From Nymphaea colorata (Eukaryota; Streptophyta; Magnoliopsida; Nymphaeales; Nymphaeaceae), in NCBI RefSeq assembly GCF_008831285.2, contig NC_045144.1, positions 10,891,672 through 10,955,671 on the forward strand: DNA of 64,000 nt, written 5' to 3'. A program made the translations under genes and the position numbers. Every line of letters starts with the position of its first letter. Positions within the stretch are counted from its first letter, which is position 1. The notes under the pieces are model-generated. The model did not search any database. It was not told the origin of the DNA and saw only the letters and a program-made list of their open reading frames with translations. Below are positions 56,560 through 64,000 of the stretch, piece by piece.

Positions 56560-58286
56560 TCAGATGGTAACTACATATTTTGAGGAACTGAAGAAGCAGT
56601 AGCAAGAACTCTTCCATAAAGGATTCATTCGCCTCAGTGTTTCACCAAAAGGTGCCCTAGTGTTATTTATTAAGAAGAAAAATGGTTTGATAAAGGTGTG
56701 CATTAACTATCAATGTGCTCAATCAAGTCACTGTCAAGAAAAAATACATCTTACCTCGAATCAGTGATTTGTAAGACCAACTAAACAGAGGTAAGCTGTT
56801 TTCCAAGATAGAATTGAGGTTCAAATATAATCAACTGTGAATTAAAGATTCAAATATTGCAAAGACAATATGTATGAATCATTAGAGTCACCATGAATTT
56901 CTTGTGATGCCATTCGAATTAACAAATTCCCCAATTATGTTCATAGATTTGATGCACACAATATGTTTCGTGATCATGTTCATAAATGATTTTTTGATCT
57001 ATTCAGAGTATGCATTCAATCACAAAAAAGCATTTGCAAACATAAACTTTATGCAAACTTCTCTTAGTGTAAGTTTTGGCTGGTTAAGGTGAAATTTTCA
57101 GGCGAAAATCCGACATGCTATCCAAGAATGTGAAGGTAGTGTTAACTAGGGAACAGCTAAAATTTGTATCAGAAGTAAAGAGTTTTGGGGTGTACCAGAA
57201 GTAAAGAGTTTTTGGGTCTCTTGTAGCCTACTGCAGGATATTCATCCAGGATGTATTGCAAGGTCAGCGTTGCCAATGACAAAGTTTCCAGGTAAGAGAG
57301 TAAAGTGTGTTTACACCACCAAGTGTGAAGAATGCTTTGAGCAACTGAAAAGAACATTGACTTCAGCCACTGTATTGACCTTGTGCTATCTACACCGACC
57401 CTTCAATCATTGTATTTGGATGTGGGTTGATGCAAGGCAAGAAGGTAATTGTTTATGCAGCACAACAGTTGAAGATGTATGAGCAAAATTACCCTACAAA
57501 TGACTTAGAGTCAGTTGTGATAGTGTTTACCCGCAAAATATGAAGACAATATTTGGATATAGAGAAGTTTTCAGTGTTCATTAATTATAAGAGTTTAAAC
57601 ATTAAAGTAGGTCTTCTATCATAAATATTTAAAAAAGCAACAGAAAAGAGACATGGAATTTTTAAAGGACAATGACTTCTTGATATCACCTAAGGAAGGC
57701 TAATGTTGTCACCAATGCATCAAACAGGAAGGTGTCAGCATTTAATGCTTGTATTTTAGCACAAAAGTGAAAGCATCTGAAAAATCTCATCTCGTCAGAA
57801 CCTCTTGCAGTTAAGGAAAATGTGATTTGCTTTTCCCATTTGATGGTGAGACTTGAGATTTGGATCAAATTCGTGATTGCAGAAAAAAGACATTGAGTTT
57901 GAAAAGCTTGTCATGACCGTTCAGCAAGAAAACCCTGCCCATCATTTGGATAAGGATGGCAACCTATGGTGTGGTCAGCAAATTCAAGTGCCCAATATGA
58001 TAGAATTGCAGGTGGAGTTGCTTAAGGAAGCACAAGTCTTGCTACAACACAATTCACTCTAGTAGTACAAAGGTGTACCAGGATTTAAAGCAAAACATGC
58101 TGGTAGAATGGGATGAAGCAAGATGTGGTAAATTGGTAATGTTTGTGGCTAAGTACTTCTCCATCAACAGTTGAAGATTGAACATCATCATCTCAGAAGT
58201 AGCATGCAAATCTGGAGATTTTCAGAGCAAAAGTGGACACATGTCATGATACATTTCGTGGATGGACTTCCCCAGCTCATAGACAA
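56560..58286 (+). pseudogene. Ty3/gypsy RT–RNase H–integrase remnant without LTRs
   Basis: EELKKQ, stop, QELFHKGFIRLSVSPKGALV, LFIKKKNGLIKVCIN (RT start); VMPFELTNSPIMFIDLMH and FVIMFINDFLIYSE (RT core, normally FIDDILIYS); KFPGKRVKCVYTTKCEECFE, QLKRTL (RNase H start); DKDGNLWCGQQIQVPN and LLKEAQ (integrase finger); EQKWTHVMIHFVDGLPQLID (integrase core start). The order is gypsy and stops are frequent. It is cut at 58,286 by the LTR of a minus-strand copia. Confidence 0.82.
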
Positions 58287-58522
58287 TGTTGTTTAGAGAG
58301 GTAGAGAAGAAGGAGAAGAAGAGAACGTGAGGAAGAAAGAGAATAAGAAGCAGTCACTGTGTTACGGCCGCTCCCCTTCCTTTAGAATAAATAATGATTA
58401 GGGTTATGTTTAACCCTTTCCATAAAGAGTCCAACAAAAATTTAAAATTCAGAAAGCTACCTAATACTAAAATTCCAAAATACAGAAAACCTCAAACCCC
58501 AAACCAGTACATTTCCTCAACA
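58287..58522 (-). repeat. 3' LTR of the minus-strand copia
   Basis: Plus-strand TGTTGTTTAGAGAGG to ATTTCCTCAACA, followed by CTTCCCCTCAAGCTGG, the reversed polypurine tract. It interrupts the gypsy integrase, which fixes the left border to within about 3 bases. Confidence 0.75.
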
Positions 58523-59787
58523 CTTCCCCTCAAGCTGGAGCATAGATGTCTATCATGCTCAACTTGCTACAACACTTCATGAAATCAAATATAGGGAGCG
58601 CTTTAGTAAATATATCTGCAGTTTGATCTTCTGAAGCAACATATTCCGTAGAAATAATTTTTGCTTGAACCAAGTCCCTAATATAATGACAAGCAACTTC
58701 GATATGTTTGGTCCGTTCGTGGAAAACTGGATTATTTGCTATATAAGTAGTCGCTTTATTATCACATTGCATTTTTATAGGCAATTCTATCTGAATTCCA
58801 AGACCTTCTAGCATGGCTCTCACCAAGTGACTTTAGTGGCAGTTTGGGTCATGGCTCGGTATTCCGACTCTGCACTAAACCGAGCAACAACAGCTTGCTT
58901 GTTACTTTTCCAAGAGACTAAGTTACCACCAACAAAGATATAAAATCTCATAGTGGATTTTCTGTCATCAATAGAGCCTGCATAATCTGCATCAGAATAA
59001 GCCTCTATTTGGAGTGAAGAACTTCTTCTAAATAATAGACCATTTTCAGGAGAACTTTTAGAAATTTCAATAATAGCATAGCTGCATCCCAATGGGCTTT
59101 TCTTGACTTATCCATAATCTGGCTTAGTTTTCCCACAGCAAATGATATACCAGGTCTAGTAATGGTTACATATATTAGCTTTCCAATCAGAGACTGATAT
59201 GATTTGCTATCAACAGGTTCAGATTTATCATCATATAAGTGAATACAATAATTCATAGGAATAGATGTCGGTTTAATTCCAATCATACCTGTCTCTTGTA
59301 GCAAATCAAGAACATATTTTCTTTGGGAAAAGAGTAAACCTTCTTTGCTTCTTGCTACTTTCATCGCTAAGAAATAACATAGAGATCCAAGATCTTTAGT
59401 AACAAAGTGTTGTTGGAGATACTTCTTTGTGTCTTGTATTTCTTGTTCACTGTCACCAGTTAAAATAATGTCATCCACATATATCACCATAACAATCATA
59501 CCTTTTGAGGTCCTTTTTATGAACAATGAATGATCTAAAGGAGATTTATGAAACTCAAACTTGGACACAACATCTCACAACTTCTGAAACCATGCTCTAG
59601 GACTCTGTTTCAAACTATATATAGCTTTCTTTAACAAACATACCTTGGTACACTCCCACTGTTTCTCAAAGTCCGACGGTTGCTACATATAAACTAATTC
59701 AGATAGATCCCTATACAGAAAGACATTTTTAACATCTAGTTGATACATATTTCATCCATAATGAACTGCAACAGATATAATGAGTCG
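58523..59787 (-). pseudogene. Minus-strand copia RT and RNase H
   Basis: From the right: LIISVAVHYG, stop, NMYQL (59,788 side), then SKFEFHKSPLDHSLFIKRTS, MVIYVDDIILTGDSEQEIQD, SLCYFLAMKVARSKEGLLFS, KLIYVTITRPGISFAVGKLS (59,005–59,568), EAYSDADYAGSIDDRKSTMR and NKQAVVARFSAESEYRAM (58,820–59,092), [20 protein letters not shown] and [12 protein letters not shown] (58,530–58,826). Frameshifts separate the blocks. The N-terminal pol and 5' LTR lie beyond the copia inserted at 59,788, outside the window. Confidence 0.88.
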
Positions 59788-60038
59788 TGTTGAAGTATGT
59801 TAGACGGGTCTCGGGACCGGGTCCGGATCCATACCCGATCCATCTTGTAGCCCTTGTTGGGCATTACTTAAGTCGTGTAACCCTAATCCTTATGAGTAAT
59901 GAAATCTTAAGAGAGAGAGTCTGGCGGCTAGTGGGCAACCAGCTCCTCCTCACCCGTGGTTTTTTTCCTCTTGTTGAGGGTTTTTCCACGTTACATCATG
60001 TTCTTCGTATTCTTTTTCTCCGAGTTCGTGTTTCTACA
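59788..60038 (+). repeat. 5' LTR of the gag-less copia
   Basis: TGTTGAAGTATG to GTGTTTCTACA, 251 bp, directly followed by the primer site. It shares blocks with the LTRs at 14,465 and 36,723 (GGCTAGTGGGCAACCAG, TTTTTCCACGTTACATCATG). Confidence 0.92.
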
Positions 60039-60051
60039 TGGTATCAGAGCC
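60039..60051 (+). other. Primer-binding site of the gag-less copia
   Basis: TGGTATCAGAGCC directly after the LTR, for initiator-Met tRNA. Confidence 0.93.
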
Positions 60052-60615
60052 AACGAGCTTGAAATTTTTTTTTAGGGTTGTGAAGTTCCAACCCTAAACC
60101 ACTTGCTGCTGCTGCCGCCACTGCTCCTGCTGTTGCTGCTGCTGCCGCCGCCGCCGTAAAGTTCTGGCATCTCACTGGCGTCTCTCTCTATTTCCGCTGC
60201 TGTTGTCCTTCTGCCTGACACCAGGGCTGCCGCCGGACATAACTGCTGCACTATACTGTTACTGCCGGAGACTGCCGCTGTGGTATCCTGCTCTACCGTC
60301 GCCAGTTCTGCTCAGTTCTGCCTGCCAACGCTCTTCTCTCTGCCGCACGGTTCTACTCGTTACTCGCCCGACGCCTCTCTTGCTTCCTACTGTCGCCCGA
60401 CGCCCCTCTGTCTCTGCACCGCCCGACGGTTCCTGTTCATTCGGTTCAGTGTTGCCCTTTCCGTCTAGCGCTGCCTCTACTCCCTGCGTCATTGTTCTCC
60501 TGCGGGATCTGCTGTAGAGTTCCAGCACCTTTGCTCACGCCAATTGCAGCGTGCTCCCAATTGTCGCGGCTGCCCTTTGTCACTGCAGGAGAAATTTGGT
60601 TGTTCTATCGACGTG
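60052..60615 (+). other. Non-coding leader in place of gag
   Basis: 564 bases, with GCT/GCC trinucleotide repeats at 60,108–60,157 and CT/CG-rich DNA. No gag fold or CCHC knuckle in any frame. Open frames are Ser/Pro/Leu-rich without family similarity. It is less than half as long as the leader in the intronic copy and different in sequence. Confidence 0.78.
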
Positions 60616-61962
60616 ATGGCGGATTCCTGTATGGGAGAGTGGATCATCGACAGTGGCGCTACTCACCACATGACCGGCGATCCTAAAGTCTTTCATGGGT
60701 ATAAGCTTTCGTCAGGAAAGGATCGTGTTTCTCATGCTGATGGTTCCTCTATCTCTGTGGCTGGGAAAGGGAGTCTCCCACTTTTGAACAAGTTCTTAGT
60801 CCACAATGCTCTACATGTTCCCCATCTTCCCTTGAACCTCTTGTCGGTTAGCAAGATCACAAAGGAGTTGAATTGCGAACTTATCTTTTCTGTTGATCGC
60901 TGTGTTATGCAGGACTTGGTGACAGAGAAGAGGATTGGGATTGGTCTGACTTCTGACGGGCTATATCGTTTACTTATACGTACTGCTCAGGCTCTCATGA
61001 CGGCAGTCAGTCAAGCAACAAAGAACAGAGAGGACTCCTTTCAATTGATTCTACGTTGGCATGAGCACCTTGGACACCTGCCTTTTGGACTTCTTAGACA
61101 GTTGTTTCCTGATTTATGTTCCAGGTTAGATATGACTATGGTGTCCTGTGATGTCTGTCACCTGACCAAACATGTTAGGGCTTCATACCCTTTGTCTAGC
61201 CATCGGTCTAATGAGGTATTTGCCATGATTCATTCTGATGTGTGGGGGCCTTCAGGGATTCCTTCTTGTCATGGTTTTCAGTATTTCATCACATTTATAG
61301 ATGATTGTTCTCGTAACACTATTGTCTACTTGTTGAAAGACCGCAGTGAAGTTCCTACTGTCATAGAGACTTTTATTGCTTATGTGGAAACTCAATATGG
61401 AGCATCTGTTAAGACCTTTCGATCTGACAATGCTCGTGAGTATATGTGTCAGTCTGTTGATAGCTTCTTTCGGAAAAAGGGAATTGTTCATGAGACTTCT
61501 TGTAGTTATACTCCTCCTCAAAATGGAGTTGCTGAACGAAAGAATCGTCAGTTATTGAATATGACTCGAGCTCTTCTTTTTCAACGTCATGTTCCAAAAA
61601 GGTATTGGGGGGATGCTGTGTTGACCAGTGCGTATCTTATAAACCGTTTGCCTAGTCGTGTGTTGAATGGGCAGACGCCTCACTCTATGTTACCGGGGAG
61701 TCGTGAACCTTTCTCTCTTCCACCAAGAGTCTTTGGCTGTGTTTGCTTTATTCACAATCATAGTCCTCACATTAAAAAGCTTGATCCAAGGTCTATTAAG
61801 GGCATATTTCTAGGTTATTCTCCCACCCAAAAAGGGTATAAGTGTCGGGACCCTTCCACTGGTCGTGCCTATGTTACCAAAGATGTCACTTTCCTTGAAC
61901 ATGCTTCCTATTTTGGTGAGAATCCTCTTCAGGGGCAGAATTCTATGTCAAAGGAAGAGTAG
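60616..61962 (+). pseudogene. Copia protease and integrase of the gag-less element
   Basis: Starts MADSCMGEWIIDSGATHHMT at an ATG, although the frame is open further up. The protease has DSGATHH. GAG-pre-integrase ILRWHEHLGHLPFGLLRQLF, CDVCHLTKH; integrase core IHSDVWGPSGIP, FIDDCSRNTIVYLL, SDNAREYMCQSV, TPPQNGVAERKNRQL; then VFGCVCFIHNHSPHIKKL. D, D and E are all present and 449 codons are open. A TAG at 61,960 (Tyr in the other copy) separates it from the RT part. Confidence 0.9.
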
Positions 61963-62976
61963 TCTTCGAGTCAGGAAATTCTGTTTACAGATTTTTTAGA
62001 CTACAGGCGTGAATCCGTTGGTCCTTCTATTGAGGTGCGTGAACAAGAGAAAAATGGAGAGTGTTCTACTGGGGCAGGAAAGGAATGCAATCGTCTGTTT
62101 GGGCAAGTTTACTCTAGGCGAAGAGTCTGTACTGATGAGATTGGTCCTTCTATTGAGGTGCATGAACAAGAGAAAAATGGAGAGTGTTCTACTGGGGCAG
62201 GAGAGGAATGCAATCGTCTGTTTGGGCAAGCTTACTCTAGGCGAAGAGTCTGTACTGATGAGATGACAGGTGGTGAGAATTTTACTCCCAATCCAGTTAG
62301 TCCTTCCCTGGATGACCCAAGTCATGCTCAGAAGCAACCTGTTGAAGAAAAAATTCAGACTGTTATTGCTAGTGAAGAGCTTCCCATCACCTTGCGAAAG
62401 GGTGTCAGGTCATGTACTCAACATCCTATTGGTAACTTTGTTTCATATTCTAGACTGAGCAATGACTACAAATGCTTTGTATCTTCTCTTTCTTTGGCTA
62501 TGATTCCCAGGAATGTTGCTGAGGCTCAAAGTGATCTCAAGTGGACTTATGCAATGCAAGAAGAAATGGAAGCCTTGAGAAGAAACATGACATGGGAAGT
62601 TGTGAAGATTCCTGAGGCGGCTCACTTGGTTGGATCCAAGTGGGTGTATACTATCAAATACAAACCAGATGGAAGTGTTGAAAGATACAAAGCTCGTCTT
62701 GTGGCCAAGGGGTTTAGCCAAAAATATGGGATTGATTACTTGGAGACCTTTGCTCCCATTGCAAAAATGAAGACAGGTAGAGTTGTTATATCCCTAACTG
62801 TGATGAAGGAGTGGAAGATGTACCAACTTGACGTTAAGAATGTCTTCCTCAATGGTGATCTCGAAGAAGAAGTGTATATGGGTATGCCTCCTGGATATGA
62901 AGAACCAGAGAAATGTTGTAAGCTGAAAAAGGCCTTATATGGTCTCAAGCAGTCGCCCAGAGCATGGTTCGAATGA
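61963..62976 (+). pseudogene. Copia linker and reverse transcriptase N-part
   Basis: The linker holds a 123-bp tandem duplication, then [79 protein letters not shown] and [13 protein letters not shown]. It stops at 62,974 with TGA where the intronic copy has Arg, consistent with CGA to TGA. Confidence 0.9.
62018..62263. repeat. 123-bp tandem duplication in the integrase–RT linker
   Basis: TTGGTCCTTCTATTGAGGTG starts at 62,018 and 62,141; units differ at a few bases and the repeat is in frame (41 codons). The intronic copy has a different, 39-bp repeat in the same linker. Confidence 0.92.
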
Positions 62977-62985
62977 CTAAGATGT

Positions 62986-63600
62986 GTGATGCAACATCAT
63001 GGGTACAATCAATGGAATGCAGACCACACTCTGTTTGTGAAGAAAAAAGAGGGCAGGGTCACTCTTTTACTTGTCTATGTGGATGACATGATTATCACAG
63101 GTAGTGATGAGGAGGAGATCATCAAGTTAAAAGGGTTACTGGCTACGGAATTTGATCTCAAGGATCTTGGCAAGCTGAGGTACTTTCTTGGTATTGAGAT
63201 TGCTAGATCTAGTACCAGCCTTGTGCTAAACCAAAGGAAATACACATTAGATCTGTTGGAAGAGACTGGTAAATTGGGGTGTAGACCTGCTTCTACCCCA
63301 CTTGACACCGGACACAAGTTGAGTCTTAGAGATGGAGAGCTGCTCTGTGAAGAAGCTAAGGGAAGATATCAACGTCTGATTGGGAAGTTGATTTATCTTA
63401 CCCTCACGGGACCAGATATCACTTTTGCGGTGAATGTATTGAGTCAATTCATGCATGCACCTACTGATGCACATCTGAAGGCTGTGGATAGAGTATTATG
63501 ATACTTGAAGAGAAATCCTGGCAAGGGACTCTTGTACGTGAAACAAGAGACTGTAGAGATCGAGGGGTATTCAGATGCAGACTGGGCAGGTTGTGCTGAT
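62986..63600 (+). pseudogene. Copia reverse transcriptase C-part
   Basis: MMQHHGYNQWNADHTLFVKK, active site LLLVYVDDMIITG (about 63,066–63,104), DLGKLRYFLGIEIARSSTSL, TLTGPDITFAVNVLSQFMHA. A TGA at 63,499 stands in place of a Cys codon, then YLKRNPGKGLLYVKQETVEI and GYSDADWAGCADTRRS. Confidence 0.92.
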
Positions 63601-64000
63601 ACCAGACGGTCGGTCTACTACAGGGTATTGTGTCTACTTGGGAGGAAACCTTGTCGTATGGAGGAGCAAGAGACAGGATGTATGTTCTTGATCTAGTGCA
63701 GAGGCAGAATATAGAGCCGTTGCTATGGGAGTGTCAGAGTTACTATGGTTGAAAATATTGCTGACTGATATTGGAATAAAGATTGAAGGACCTATGAAGA
63801 TGTACTGTGATAACAAGTCTGCAATCAATTTAGCCAACAACCCTGTTCTACACGACAGAACAAAGCATGTTGAGATTGACCGTCACTTCATTCGTGAAAT
63901 GATTGATGCTAAGGAATTAATCCTACCTTACATGAAGTCTGAAGACCAAACCGCCGATGTTCTGACGAAGGCTCTATCCTTGACTTTGTTCGAGAGGAAT
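63601..64000 (+). pseudogene. Copia RNase H (runs off the window)
   Basis: After a frameshift near 63,612 and a stop at about 63,694: SSAEAEYRAVAMGVSELLWL, YCDNKSAINLANNPVLHDRT, KHVEIDRHFIREMI, SEDQTADVLTKALSL. The end and the 3' LTR lie beyond 64,000. Confidence 0.88.

Larger units (their letters stand above)
59788..64000 (+). mobile_element. Gag-less Ty1/copia element, 3' end outside the window
   Basis: 5' LTR 59,788–60,038, primer site 60,039–60,051, short leader, then pol from ATG 60,616 to the end of the window in RNase H. It sits inside the RT of an older minus-strand copia. Its pol is close to that of the intronic copy: MGEWIIDSGATHHMTGDPKV and most later blocks agree nearly residue for residue. 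Gag is missing at the same point. The 3' LTR is not in the window, so the target duplication (5' side AGTCG) cannot be tested. Confidence 0.92.

Noticed and set aside
56560-58286. Possible endogenous pararetrovirus RT
   Set aside because: Motif order RT–RNase H–integrase with an H2C2 finger is Ty3/gypsy; pararetroviruses lack integrase.

Overview
The window is nuclear DNA of a flowering plant. Evidence: one intron-rich plant-type gene with GT–AG introns of up to about 7 kb, a second plant gene fragment (DUF985/Cupin_5), Ty1/copia and Ty3/gypsy LTR retrotransposons primed by initiator-Met tRNA, plant hAT transposons, plant LINEs and many short inverted-repeat elements. The species cannot be named from sequence alone. 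I saw no CRISPR array, rRNA or tRNA gene, operon or prokaryotic replicon.

Layout. 1–11,830: an old LINE split by a complete Ty3/gypsy chromovirus (113–10,536; 5-bp duplication CACAG on both sides) with very long LTRs. 12,272–12,551: a small non-autonomous hAT element. 14,465–15,694: copia LTR plus gag with no pol. 16,400–17,785: relic copia gag and candidate LTR on the minus strand. 17,861–22,010: a 4.15-kb hAT element with an 8-bp duplication GTTTTGCA and a decayed transposase. 23,126–39,237: the one gene that looks intact, a seven-transmembrane protein of the LUSTR/GOST family, five exons on the plus strand, predicted 522 residues. Its intron 1 carries short inverted-repeat elements and tandem repeats. 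Its intron 3 carries a complete antisense copia element (31,807–36,974; duplication GCCAT). 40,150–41,290: a LINE ORF1 relic. 41,293–46,886: a decayed complete copia on the minus strand. 48,204–51,062: the last two exons of a Cupin_5 gene on the minus strand, with no 5' exon found. 52,862–54,180: 3' end of a copia. 54,288–54,770: fold-back and inverted-repeat debris. 56,560–58,286: gypsy remnant. 58,287–59,787: minus-strand copia broken by a plus-strand copia (59,788 to beyond the window end).

Function. The host content is two genes: the membrane protein, apparently expressible because all its insertions lie in introns, and the cupin fragment. The rest is transposon history. The most unusual point is a copia subfamily (copies at 31,807–36,974 and 59,788–64,000) that has no gag. 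In both copies the coding region starts at the same conserved ATG just before the protease motif, behind a non-coding leader. Related LTRs at 14,465 flank a copy with the reverse content, gag without pol. This suggests, but does not prove, a subfamily that depends on capsid protein from relatives. Two hAT elements share their terminal sequence, and a second family of inverted-repeat elements (ends CTATGTCAC / CTAAGTCAC) recurs four or five times. Many stops in the transposon genes are explained by TGG or CGA becoming TGA, as expected after cytosine methylation and deamination.
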